From assembly GCA_963807865.1 (NCBI GenBank), contig CAWEDK010000026.1:62001-126000 (forward strand): a stretch of 64,000 nucleotides of DNA, written 5' to 3'. Made by a program: the position numbers and the translations under genes. The stretch is from VAZQ01 sp963807865. GTDB taxonomy: Bacteria; Pseudomonadota; Alphaproteobacteria; Rhizobiales; Xanthobacteraceae. The notes below the pieces were generated by a model. That model ran no database searches. It was not told the origin of the DNA and was given only the letters and a program-made list of their open reading frames with translations. This document shows positions 47,086 through 55,636 of this stretch, piece by piece (within the stretch, counting starts at the first letter, position 1; each line of letters begins with the position of its first letter).

Positions 47086-47529
47086 CTATTTCACTTTCTG
47101 CCACGTCATGGTGCGGATGCTCATGCGGCCGGTGATCGGATCGATCGAGGGCGGCGTCGACAGATAGGCGCGGTCGCGGTCGAAGCGCGCAATACGCTTC
47201 TGCTCGGTGCCGGTCCAGGTCTCGTTCCACGAGACATCGACGCGGTGCGTGAGCACGTTGCCGTCGATCGTGTAGGTGCCGGCATAGCTCGTCATGCTGC
47301 GGAACAGCGCCTCGGCCTCCGCGGCAGTCGGCTGCGCGCCGTCGGGCTTCGGGCGGCCGCCGCCGACGTTGAGCACGATCATGCGGCCATCGGGCGAGTA
47401 GTTGATGAAGCCGATGGCGCCAGCGCCGAGAAAGTCGGTCCTGGCGCCGGACGCAATGTCCTCGCGCTCCGCCGATACCAGCTTCCAGGTGCCGATCAGT
47501 CGGTCGCGGATGGAATCGTCAGCGGACAT
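47086..47529 (-). CDS. Lipocalin-like domain protein
   Basis: 147 residues with the Lipocalin_5 pattern: an N-terminal IRDRLIGTWKLVSAEREDIA (the GxW motif), a middle GFINYSPDGRMIVLNVGG, then YAGTYTIDGNVLTHRVDVSW and IRTMTWQKVK at the end. There is no signal peptide, so it is cytosolic. Relatives are small beta-barrels of unknown ligand. Single gene or part of the minus-strand run. Confidence 0.8.
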   Translation of the reverse strand: MSADDSIRDRLIGTWKLVSAEREDIASGARTDFLGAGAIGFINYSPDGRMIVLNVGGGRPKPDGAQPTAAEAEALFRSMTSYAGTYTIDGNVLTHRVDVSWNETWTGTEQKRIARFDRDRAYLSTPPSIDPITGRMSIRTMTWQKVK

Positions 47530-47579
47530 GGTGCAGCCTCGGCATCGTCTCGTGTGGTCCGGCGAATGCGCCGCAAGCC

Positions 47580-48326
47580 TTACGGCTGCGACGTCGGAAT
47601 GACCAGCAGCAATCCGGAGACCGCCAGCAGCACCAGCACGATGAACCGGAATTTCTGCTGATCGAGCCGGCCGTAGAGTTTAAGCCCAAGCCAGGTGCCG
47701 GCCAGGAGGAACGGCAAGCCAAGGAAGAACAGCTTGATCGTGCGTGCGGTAATTGCTCCGCTCGTGCCAAGCAGCAGCGCGATGATCGCGAAGCTCGCGA
47801 GCGCCAACGGCTGAAATACCGCGCGCTGCGCGTCGTTGGGCCAGCGGCGCAAGGTGGCCCACATCACCACCAGGATGCCCGGAATGCCGGCGACACCTGC
47901 GAGCAGGCCATTTGCGAATCCGATCGCGGCGTCGACGAGCTTGCCGCCAAAGCGAACCGGCGCAAGCGAGGGCCGCATCAGGCTGTAGACGCTGAACAGC
48001 ACGAGGACCACGCCGACCGTGGTCTTCACCAGCCGCACGTCGGCCCACTGCAGAATGACGATGCCGGGCGGAATGCCGCCGGCCGCGCCGACCAGAAACG
48101 GCGTAAGCCGCTGCCAGTCCAGCGCGCGACGAAACCGCCAGACCCCGACCCCCTGCACGATCATGCCGAAGGCGGCGATCAGCGACACGCTTTCAACCGG
48201 GCTGAGGATGTGAAGCCAGATCGCGGCGATGATCGGTGCAAAGGCAAATCCGGCAAGGCTCGAGACGAGGGACGCCGCGAATGTTGCAAACAGAAACACC
48301 GCGTAGTGGATAATCAGCCCGTCCAT
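47580..48326 (-). CDS. TauE/SafE family sulfite/anion exporter-like membrane protein
   Basis: 248 residues (start at 48326; an in-frame start at 48341 adds five) with seven to eight hydrophobic helices in two inverted halves. Family marks are the N-terminal SLAGFAFAPIIAAI segment and the matching second-half GLLAGVAGIPGILVVMW. The family exports sulfite, sulfoacetate or related anions, though some members act in uptake. Next to a chromate transporter, a link to sulfate/oxyanion traffic is attractive but unproven. Confidence 0.88.
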   Translation of the reverse strand: MDGLIIHYAVFLFATFAASLVSSLAGFAFAPIIAAIWLHILSPVESVSLIAAFGMIVQGVGVWRFRRALDWQRLTPFLVGAAGGIPPGIVILQWADVRLVKTTVGVVLVLFSVYSLMRPSLAPVRFGGKLVDAAIGFANGLLAGVAGIPGILVVMWATLRRWPNDAQRAVFQPLALASFAIIALLLGTSGAITARTIKLFFLGLPFLLAGTWLGLKLYGRLDQQKFRFIVLVLLAVSGLLLVIPTSQP

Positions 48327-48400
48327 CCGCCGTACCACCACCCTATGACAGTTTGAACAGCCGGCCGGATCGAGCTCTCGCGCTCCCCGGCGCGATCTCC

Positions 48401-48820
48401 CTACCCAGGATCACTGATTTTGATTTGTTTCAGAATTTCAGGATCAGGTTTCAGCTCTTGCGGGCCGGCAGGAACCTTGTTGAATTGCAGAATGAACGTG
48501 ATCACGTCCAGGTACACTTGATCTGGCAAACTGCGTTCCTCCCGCGGCGGCATGGCGCGCGCGTCTTCAAATTTTTCTGCGATGGATTTTCCAATCCAGC
48601 GTTTGAATGATTTACCTGTCAGGTTCGACACTTCACGATCGGTACTGCGCAAATCGCCCCCGTGACAGCCTGCACAATGCTTGTTGTAAGCGGCCTCGCC
48701 TCGTTTGGCCTGCTCCTCGGTAAACACTCCGGCGGACGTAGACTGCGTTGTTGGTTGTGCATTGACCGCGCTCATGCCACCCAGCAAAAGAACACAAGTC
48801 ATCGCGCCGCATAGTCTCAT
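48401..48820 (-). CDS. Periplasmic c-type cytochrome
   Basis: 139 residues; signal peptide MRLCGAMTCVLLLGGMSAVN with cleavage near NAQ. A single class I haem site, YNKHCAGCHGGDLRS, and a likely Met axial ligand in ARAMPPREERSLPDQ. It has the small mono-haem shape of cytochromes serving as electron carriers or subunits of periplasmic dehydrogenases. It lies 112 bp after chrA on the same strand. Its GC content looks lower than that of chrA, so it may have a separate origin. Confidence 0.9.
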   Translation of the reverse strand: MRLCGAMTCVLLLGGMSAVNAQPTTQSTSAGVFTEEQAKRGEAAYNKHCAGCHGGDLRSTDREVSNLTGKSFKRWIGKSIAEKFEDARAMPPREERSLPDQVYLDVITFILQFNKVPAGPQELKPDPEILKQIKISDPG

Positions 48821-48932
48821 CGCTCATTCCTTTATTTTCGTTGCCAGCGTCAGTGCTCGAATCCCCTGCTGAGGTGCTGAAGGTCGGACACTGCATCGTG
48901 AGCGGCAGTGCCGTCCCATCGCTTGCAGTCCA

Positions 48933-50360
48933 TTACAACCTGAACCCGAGCAGGTAGAGCGCGATCCCAACTGCCGAGCAGGCCGCCAGCGTCCACAGCA
49001 TCCCGGCCTTGAAGCGGAAGATCGCGACGATCGCGGCGGCCGACAACGCGAGCGCCCAAAGATCGGCGCTCGCGAGCACCGGCGCGTCGAACGAGAAGCC
49101 GTAGCTGCGCACCGGGACTGTGTCCCGGAATATCGAGTGGACGGCAAACCAGATCGCCAGGTTGAGGATGACGCCGACCACCGCGGCGGTGATCGCCGAC
49201 AGCGCGCCGTTGAGCGCCTTGTTGCCGCGCAGCACCTCGATGAACGGTGCGCCGAGGAAGATCCAGAGGAAGCACGGCGTGAACGTCACCCAGGTCGCCA
49301 GCAGTCCGCCGAGCGTTCCGGCCAGCATCGGCGACAGTGACCCGGGATCACGAAAAGCCGCCATGAAGCCCACGAACTGCAGCACCATGATCAGCGGGCC
49401 GGGCGTGGTCTCCGCCATGCCGAGCCCGTCGAGCATCTCGCCGGGCTTGAGCCAGCCGTAGTTCTCCACCGCCTGCTGCGCCACGTAGGCGAGCACCGCA
49501 TAGGCGCCGCCGAACGTGACCATGGCCATCTTGCTGAAGAAGATAGCGATCTGGCTGAAGACATCGCCGCGCCCGAGGGTGACGATCAGCAAGATCACCG
49601 GCACCAGCCACAGCGCCAGAAACACCGCCCCGATCGTGAGCGCCCACCTTAGGTTCGGGCGGGTATGCGCGGGCGCTTCGTCGCCCAGCAGGCTGTCGGC
49701 GTCGCTGGACTCAGTCTTGCCGCTGCCGTGGCCAGGACCTCCTTGGAACGCCGGAGCACCCGCCCGCGCGCCGAGGAAGCCGATCAGCGCCGCGCCGAAG
49801 ATGATGATCGGGAACGGGACGTTGAAAAAGAAGATGCCGACGAAGGCGGCGGCGGCGAGCGCCACCATGACGTTGTTCTTGAGCGCGCGCTTGCCGATTC
49901 GCACCACCGCTTCCAGCACGATCGCCAGCACCGCCGCCTTCAGGCCGAAGAACAGCGCCACGAACAGCGGCACGCTGCCGAAGGCGGCGTAGACGTAGCT
50001 CAGCGCCATGATGGCAATGATGCCGGGCAGGATGAACAGCCCGCCCGCCATCAGGCCGCCGGCCGTGCGGTGCATCAGCCAGCCGACATAGGTCGCGAGC
50101 TGCTGCGCCTCCGGCCCTGGCAGCAGCATGCAGTAGTTGAGCGCGTGCAGAAACCGGCTTTCCGAAATCCACCGCTTCTCCTCGACCAGGATGCGGTGCA
50201 TGACCGCGATCTGCCCGGCCGGCCCGCCAAAGCTCAGTGCCGCGATCTTGAGCCAGACGTGGAACGCCTCGGCGAACGATGGCAACACGCGGCCCGTCAC
50301 CACGGATGAAGGGGGTGTCGGTGCCGGCGGATTGGACGTTGCGGAGTTGGTGGTCGACAT
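48933..50360 (-). CDS. chrA: Chromate transporter, long-chain (two-domain) ChrA
   Basis: 475 residues. Two homologous CHR halves: half 1 with IAALSFGGPAGQIAVMHRIL and NYCMLLPGPEAQQLATYVGW, half 2 with FFSKMAMVTFGGAYAVLAYV and GLGMAETTPGPLIMVLQFVG, joined by a Gly/Ser-rich cytosolic linker near residues 200-235. The FGG and PGP motifs are those of chromate exporters. ChrA pumps chromate out, driven by the proton gradient. Its leader (50383-50433) is nearly the same as that of the chrB-like gene. Confidence 0.95.
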   Translation of the reverse strand: MSTTNSATSNPPAPTPPSSVVTGRVLPSFAEAFHVWLKIAALSFGGPAGQIAVMHRILVEEKRWISESRFLHALNYCMLLPGPEAQQLATYVGWLMHRTAGGLMAGGLFILPGIIAIMALSYVYAAFGSVPLFVALFFGLKAAVLAIVLEAVVRIGKRALKNNVMVALAAAAFVGIFFFNVPFPIIIFGAALIGFLGARAGAPAFQGGPGHGSGKTESSDADSLLGDEAPAHTRPNLRWALTIGAVFLALWLVPVILLIVTLGRGDVFSQIAIFFSKMAMVTFGGAYAVLAYVAQQAVENYGWLKPGEMLDGLGMAETTPGPLIMVLQFVGFMAAFRDPGSLSPMLAGTLGGLLATWVTFTPCFLWIFLGAPFIEVLRGNKALNGALSAITAAVVGVILNLAIWFAVHSIFRDTVPVRSYGFSFDAPVLASADLWALALSAAAIVAIFRFKAGMLWTLAACSAVGIALYLLGFRL

Positions 50361-50382
50361 GGTGCGCCCGTGAGTTGGAGAC

Positions 50383-50466
50383 GGACGCGATTCTTCGGCA
50401 TGTCGCCTCGTGGGGAGATCGCTTCCCCATGCGCACGAAAAAGCCCTGTAGCATCGCTGTTGTCAA
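50383..50466 (-). promoter_or_regulatory. Structured leader and -35 box of chrA (candidate chrB-type RNA)
   Basis: Minus-strand RNA 50433 to 50383: GCAUG, a GGGGA/UCCCC hairpin, CACGAGGCGACAUGC, then GAAGAAUCGCG. GCAUG can pair with CAUGC, and the hairpin loop GCGAU with AUCGC downstream as a pseudoknot. A TTGACA lies at 50461-50466; no good -10 follows it. About 90% identical to the leader at 53116-53165. Confidence 0.6.
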
Positions 50467-50599
50467 GCGAGGATGAGATTTATTTTCCGTTGCCAAAGCC
50501 TGTCGAGCGTCGCGCGGCGGACACCAGACTGTACTCACCCTGGTGCACCGTTTCCCTCGTCGCTCCGGTTCCCACCGTCGCCTTCGCCCTTCCGACTAT

Positions 50600-51670
50600 T
50601 CAGAGCTTCGACCGTAGCCGGTCGACAACTCGGCGGGCGATTTCCGCCGGCGTCTCGTCGGGGATCGGGAACACCGAGCTGACGTTAATTTCACCGAGCA
50701 CGTAGCTGTCGGTCCCATCGGGGCCGGGCGGGCCGCGCATGAAGTCCGCGTCCCAGATCATCGGCAGGTCGCGCCGCGGGATATTCAGCAAGGACGTCAG
50801 CTGCGGCGTCCACTCGTCTTCCATCAATCGACGCAAGCGCCGGAAACGCGGGTCCGCGTTGGAGGTGTAGAACCGCGGTCCGGCCTCGGCTCGCGCGGCC
50901 GGTACATCGACCAACGCCTTGACCTTCTGGTAGCCGAAGCCAGCGCAGCGATCGCCTGCCATGTAGCAGCGTAGCACACCTTCGCTCAGACGTTTTTGGA
51001 ACGGTTGATCGATGACGCAGCCGTCTTCGAAATACTCGACGCACCGCTCGAGAAACGCGTCCAGCGTCAGCTCTTCCGATGCGTCCTCGGTGGCATCCAG
51101 CACGCGAACCATCGGTCGGCTGCGCGGACCTGCCAGCGTCTCGACCTTCCAGACGCCTTGTCCGCCGTTGCCGCGGTTGCGTTTGATCACGCGCGGGCCA
51201 GCGCCGAGCCGTGCCGGCAGTTCGGCGCGCATCGCCGCAGCTGTTCGATAGAGCGCCGTGTCGCAGCCCCAGCTCATCGTGCGGGTACGGTGGAGCACCT
51301 CCTTGGTGCCCATCTTGAGGATCACATCGGGATGGGCGCTCACCCAGACGCCGCGCGCTGCTACCTCGCGCAGTAGCGTGTCGAGATTGACGCGATTGCG
51401 CCCCTCGTGGATCGGGTTCACCCAGACCAGCACGCCATCGAACGTGACGAGCTGTGCACGCACGGCGTCGAGGACATCGTCCTCGTAGATCACCGGTTCC
51501 GCATCGACGCCGACATTGGCAAGCGCCGCGAATATGGCTTTGAACCGGCTGCTCTCCGGCGTGACACTGCGGCGCGCCGCTTCGTCGCCTCGCCAAAGGA
51601 TGGCGAGGCGGCCGAGGCAACCTGTTGGCTCAGGCATGGAAAATGGCTCCAAAAGCGCGCGCTGGAACAT
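50600..51670 (-). CDS. Cj0069-like ATP-grasp family protein
   Basis: 356 residues from the ATG at 51670; a second ATG at 51637 (MPEPTGCLGRLAILWRGDEA) is an equally good start. Recognisable blocks: VLVWVNPIHEGRNRVNLDTL, GVWVSAHPDVILKMGTKEVL, PRVIKRNRGNGGQGVWKVET (the ATP-grasp nucleotide loop) and DSYVLGEINVSSVFPIPDET with metal-binding Glu/Asn. ATP-grasp enzymes join carboxylates to amines or thiols, but the Cj0069 group has no known substrate. It lies between chrA and the chrB-like gene on the same strand, so it may serve metal or oxidative stress, for example by making a thiol peptide (speculation). Confidence 0.85.
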   Translation of the reverse strand: MFQRALLEPFSMPEPTGCLGRLAILWRGDEAARRSVTPESSRFKAIFAALANVGVDAEPVIYEDDVLDAVRAQLVTFDGVLVWVNPIHEGRNRVNLDTLLREVAARGVWVSAHPDVILKMGTKEVLHRTRTMSWGCDTALYRTAAAMRAELPARLGAGPRVIKRNRGNGGQGVWKVETLAGPRSRPMVRVLDATEDASEELTLDAFLERCVEYFEDGCVIDQPFQKRLSEGVLRCYMAGDRCAGFGYQKVKALVDVPAARAEAGPRFYTSNADPRFRRLRRLMEDEWTPQLTSLLNIPRRDLPMIWDADFMRGPPGPDGTDSYVLGEINVSSVFPIPDETPAEIARRVVDRLRSKL

Positions 51671-51722
51671 GGTGATTGTGAAAGTCGATGATGGTAGGTC
51701 GCGGCATGGCTTCCTCCTCTTG

Positions 51723-52100
51723 TCAGTCGCGACACGCGCAAGCCGTGGCGTAGACCCGGTAATAGTGGACGACTTCGTCGACCCACAGGTCGATCGAAGC
51801 TTCAGCGTGCCCGATGCCGAGCTCGCCGGCTTGCCAGGTGAACTTCTCGCTGAACTCGATCTCCGGGGCATTTTCTTTTTCACGCACGAAGTGGATTTCA
51901 AACCGGCCCGAGAAGTCGGTGCAGCGGGAGGCATCGACGTGCACCACGGCCGTCCATGTTCGTTCCAGATTCCGCAACTCGGATATCTGGACGTCTTTGA
52001 CCGCGAGATGCGGCTTGCAAATTGGCCCGCCGAGCGACGGAGTTGCGTTGAGCAGGACCATACTGGTGGCGAACAGGATGAATGGGTGATGTAGAGACAT
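51723..52100 (-). CDS. Secreted protein of unknown function, 125 aa
   Basis: Start at 52100 gives a signal peptide (HPFILFATSMVLLNATPSLG). The mature part has conserved-looking beta segments with LAVKDVQISELRNLERTWTA and FSGRFEIHFVREKENAPEIE, and four Cys (two near the start, two in the tail TACACRD), so disulfides are likely. An immunoglobulin-like or beta-sandwich fold is possible. Family not recognised. It lies 52 bp upstream of the ATP-grasp gene and is probably co-transcribed with it. Confidence 0.68.
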   Translation of the reverse strand: MSLHHPFILFATSMVLLNATPSLGGPICKPHLAVKDVQISELRNLERTWTAVVHVDASRCTDFSGRFEIHFVREKENAPEIEFSEKFTWQAGELGIGHAEASIDLWVDEVVHYYRVYATACACRD

Positions 52101-52272
52101 TGGTGTGTTCCTTCGATTTATGGGAATTGCGCCGCACCGAGCGGTGGCTCGGCACGCGGCTCCATGCCCTTGATCCCTGCGGACGCGGTCAGCGTCGCGG
52201 AGGCGCAAGAACCAAAAGCAAGAATCCGGCCGGGCAGTGGGTGGGGCGGCCTTGCGGCCGCGCCCCGATGCG

Positions 52273-53094
52273 TCACACGGTGGGCCGTTTGGCCGAATGC
52301 CAGGTGTGGGTCTCGTCGGTCGCGTCGCGGCACCAGCGATAGAACGCGTCGTAGAGCGTCATGCCGGCGTCGAGTTGCGCGAGATCGTCGGAGAACATGC
52401 GCGACAGCCCGAGCGACGCCGCGAGCAGACCTGCGGCCTGAGGCGCAGCCTCGAAGCGGCCGGTATCCGCCCCCCGCACGATGGCCGCAAGGCGGTTGAG
52501 CGGCGCGGTCGCAAGGCCGAACTCCTCGACCATGACGTCAAACGTGCAGGCGTCGCCACGATGGCTCCAATGCACGCCCTCGACGTCGAACGGCGTGGCG
52601 GCGAACCGTTCCGCCACGCCATCGACCTCGGACGGCGCAACGAACAGGAATACCGCGCGCGGATCGACGAAGCGGCGGATCAGCCACGGGCAGGCGATAC
52701 GATCGACCTTGGGCCGCGCGCGCGTGACCCAGACGGTGCGTCCTTGGGAATCGAGCGGCGGCATCTTACCGGCGGGAACGAGCGGAAGCCCGGCTTTGCG
52801 CCAGCCCTCGAAGCCGTCTTCCAGGCCGTCGGCCGGTACACCGGCGTGCCGCAGCCAGGCGGCCACGCCCTGGCTCAGCTTGGCGCCCTTCTGGCAGATG
52901 ACGATGGCGGACTGGCCGTTGAGTTCGCCCGCCCAATCGGACGCCGCGGCGTGGGGGCGCCGCATCGAGCCGGGAATGAGCCGCGGATCGGCGTCGAAGT
53001 CTTCTTCGGTGCGTACGTCGAGGAGGGCAGGACAGTTCGGCGTGCCGCTGAGGCGCGCGAGCTTATCAATAGAGATCGTGTTGATTGACGACAT
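52273..53094 (-). CDS. chrB: Chromate resistance protein: rhodanese domain fused to ChrB C-terminal domain
   Basis: 273 residues. Residues 1-105 form a rhodanese-like domain (CPALLDVRTEEDFDADPRLI) with a Cys in the active loop, AIVICQKGAKLSQGVAAWL. Residues about 120-265 form the chromate-resistance (ChrB C-terminal) domain: TVWVTRARPKVDRIACPWLI, RRFVDPRAVFLFV, and GDACTFDVMVEEFGL. The N-terminal regulatory domain of classical ChrB is replaced by the rhodanese, so this is likely an enzyme or sulfur carrier, not a repressor. It has a good promoter and the same leader as chrA. Confidence 0.9.
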   Translation of the reverse strand: MSSINTISIDKLARLSGTPNCPALLDVRTEEDFDADPRLIPGSMRRPHAAASDWAGELNGQSAIVICQKGAKLSQGVAAWLRHAGVPADGLEDGFEGWRKAGLPLVPAGKMPPLDSQGRTVWVTRARPKVDRIACPWLIRRFVDPRAVFLFVAPSEVDGVAERFAATPFDVEGVHWSHRGDACTFDVMVEEFGLATAPLNRLAAIVRGADTGRFEAAPQAAGLLAASLGLSRMFSDDLAQLDAGMTLYDAFYRWCRDATDETHTWHSAKRPTV

Positions 53095-53115
53095 GGTGCG
53101 TCCTTGCTGTGAGCG

Positions 53116-53165
53116 GGACGCGATACTTCAGCATGTCGCCTCGTGGGGAGATCGCTGTCCCCATG
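53116..53165 (-). promoter_or_regulatory. Structured leader of the chrB-like gene (candidate chrB-type RNA)
   Basis: RNA from 53165 to 53116: CCAUG, GGGGA/UCCCC hairpin with a GCGAU loop, CACGAGGCGACAUGC, then GAAGUAUCGCG, where AUCGC can pair with the loop. Differences from the chrA copy fall in the loop and linkers. It ends 22 nt before the start codon, against 23 nt for chrA. Confidence 0.65.
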
Positions 53166-53171
53166 GGCGGC

Positions 53172-53201
53172 ATTACGAGGCGCAATCGCCGGATTTGTCA
53201 A
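53172..53201 (-). promoter_or_regulatory. Promoter of the chrB-like gene
   Basis: TTGACA (53196-53201), an 18-bp spacer and CGTAAT (53172-53177) on the minus strand. The start of transcription would fall near 53165, right at the beginning of the structured leader. Confidence 0.55.
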
Positions 53202-53284
53202 GTCTGAGCACGTTTCGCCACCGGCGCGACCGGTTGCAACGCAGCGAACCAGTCGCTACATCCACTGGAACGAGCAGGTGAATC

Positions 53285-54416
53285 ATGCGCGCCGAAGTTC
53301 AGAACATCGTCGAAGAGATCAAGCAGTCGGTCGGGCTGCTGAGGAGGCATCTTTGACTTCGACAAGGCGCGGGTGCGGCTTGAGGAACTGAACAAGCTCG
53401 CCGAAGACCCTACTCTCTGGGACGACCAGCAGCGCGCGCAGCGCCTGATGCAGGAGCGCACGGCGCTCGAAGACCAACTCACCTCGATCGGGCGCATCGA
53501 GCGCGAGCTCGACGACCAGCTCACCATGATCGAGCTCGGCGAGGCCGAGAAGGACAGCGCCGTCATCACCGACGCCGAGAACGCGCTGCGTCGGCTCAGG
53601 CAGGACGTCTCCCGGCGCGAGCTCGAGGCGCTGCTGTCGGGCGAGGCCGACGGCTTCGACACCTTCCTGGAGGTCCATGCCGGCGCCGGCGGAACCGAGA
53701 GCCAGGACTGGGCCAACATGCTCATGCGCATGTACACGCGCTGGGCTGAGAAGCATGGCCTCAAGGTCGAGTGGATCGAGGAGACCGGCGGCGAAGAAGC
53801 CGGCATCAAGTCGGCGACCGTGCAGATCAAGGGCCGCAACGCCTATGGCTGGCTCAAGAGCGAGAACGGCGTGCACCGGCTGGTGCGCATCTCGCCGTTC
53901 GATTCCAACGCGCGCCGCCACACCTCGTTCGCCAGCGTCAACGTCTATCCGGTGGTCGACGATCGCATCAAGGTCGACATCAAGGAGGCGGACGTCCGCA
54001 CCGATACGATGCGCGCCCAGGGGGCAGGGGGCCAGCACGTCAACAAGACCGAGTTGGCGATCCGCCTCACGCACATTCCGACCAACATCGTGGTGTTTTG
54101 CCAGAACGACCGCTCGCAGCACCGCAATCGCGCGCAGGCCTGGGACATGCTGCGGGCGAAGCTTTACGAGATGGAGCTGAAGAAGCGCGAGGCGCAGGCC
54201 GCCATCGACCAGGCCAACAAGACCGACATCGGCTTCGGCCACCAGATCCGCTCCTACGTGCTGCAGCCCTACCAGATGGTGAAGGACCTGCGCACCGGCG
54301 TGCAGACCTCGAACACCGGCGCGGTGCTCGACGGCGACCTCGACGAGTTCATGGAAGCCGCGCTGGCGCAGAAGGCGTTCGGCACCGCCCCCGAGAAGGT
54401 CGAGGACGTGGAGTAG
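53285..54416 (+). CDS. prfB: Peptide chain release factor 2, with programmed +1 frameshift
   Basis: The 0-frame starts at 53285 (MRAEVQNIVEEIKQSVGLLR) and stops at an in-frame TGA (53354-53356) after 23 codons. A +1 shift at CTT TGA C continues DFDKARVRLEELNKLAED to the stop at 54416, giving 376 residues, a normal RF2. Marks of RF2: the GGQ loop in MRAQGAGGQHVNKTELAIR with the peptidyl-tRNA hydrolysis Gln, and the helical N-terminal domain. The stop-recognition loop lies at about residues 200-210. It ends translation at UGA and UAA, so the shift senses its own level. Confidence 0.96.
53342..53357 (+). promoter_or_regulatory. prfB programmed +1 frameshift site
   Basis: AGGAGG (53342-53347), three bases, then CTT TGA C: the internal Shine-Dalgarno, slippery Leu codon and stop of the classical prfB site, with normal spacing. 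It is a true regulatory signal, unlike the other frame breaks in this window. Confidence 0.95.
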
Positions 54417-54506
54417 GGCGCCCAGGCGCCTGGCTGCGGAATTGTCGTTTCATCGCCGGCCGCGTAGATTTGGCGATTGCTGCCTCCGGCATCACCGTGG
54501 ACCGCC

Positions 54507-55486
54507 ATGAGAGCGTCTCGCCGCGACATCATCCAGTTCACAGCAGCCGCTGCGGTGTCGGTGACCTTGCCGCGCTCAGCCCGCGCGCAAAGCTTTCCGA
54601 CGCCGGCCGATCCGCTGGATCGTGCCCTATCCGGCCGGCGGCACCACCGACATCCTGTCGCGCATCATGGCGGAGTTCCTGTCGCAGCGGCTCGGCCAGC
54701 CGGTCGTCATCGAGAACAGGCCCGGCGCCGCCAACAACATCGCCACGCAGGCGACGATCAGCGCGCCGCCCGACGGCCACACCATCCTGCTGACCGCGAC
54801 CACCAACGCGATCAACGCGACCTTCTACGACAAGCTGCCGTTCAACTTCCTGCGCGACATCGCGCCGGTCGGCGGCTTCGTCACGCTGCCGTTCGTGCTG
54901 ATCGCAAGCCCGGCGTTTCCCGCCAAGACGGTGCCGGAACTCGTCGCCTACGCCAAGGCCAATCCCGGCAAGGTCAACATGGGATCGTTCGGCACCGGCA
55001 CCATCAGCCACCTGGCGATCGAACTGTTCAAGCTCTCGACCGGCGACCGATGTCGTTCACGTGCCGTACCGCAGCGGCGTGCCGCTGGTCACCGACATGT
55101 TCGCCGGCCTGGTGCAGACCGGGATCGACGCCATGCCGAATTCGCTGCAGCACATCCAGCGCGGTGCGCTGCGCGCGCTGGCGGTCACCAACAGCAAGCG
55201 CTCGCATGTGTTGCCCGATGTGCCGACCATCGGCGAAAGCGTTCCGGGCTTTGCGGTCGACGGCTGGATCGGCGTCGGCGTGCCGAGCGGTACGCCCGCC
55301 GACGTCATCGCCGTGCTCAATCGGGAATTGAATGCCGGGCTCGCCGATCCGGCGATCCGGGCGCGGCTTTCCGATCTCGGCGCCGCGCCGTTCCCCCATG
55401 CGCCCGCCGAGTTCGGCGCCTACGTTGCGGCGGAGACCGAGAAATGGGGCAAGGTCGTGCGATCCGCCGGCGTCAAGGCGGAGTGA
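54507..55486 (+). pseudogene. Bug family solute-binding protein, frameshifted
   Basis: The start at 54507 gives MRASRRDIIQFTAAAAVSVT, a twin-arginine-like leader. After a break near 54605 the second frame carries IRWIVPYPAGGTTDILSRIM, VVIENRPGAANNIATQATIS and VNMGSFGTGTISHLAIELFK; a second break near 55045 leads to VVHVPYRSGVPLVTDMFAGL and ends WGKVVRSAGVKAE. The whole Bug fold is kept, so errors in the assembly are likely. About 90 bp after prfB. Confidence 0.82.
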
Positions 55487-55636
55487 AGCAGCGACTGCCT
55501 GATTCAATAGCGCGGCCGCATCGGGTTCCAACACCCGGCTGGATGATATCGATACCGGACACTATGCCGGTTGGCATGGCATCTGCATGGCTTGCACCAA
55601 TCCCGTCATCGGGATCGATCATGAAAGGTGCAACCG

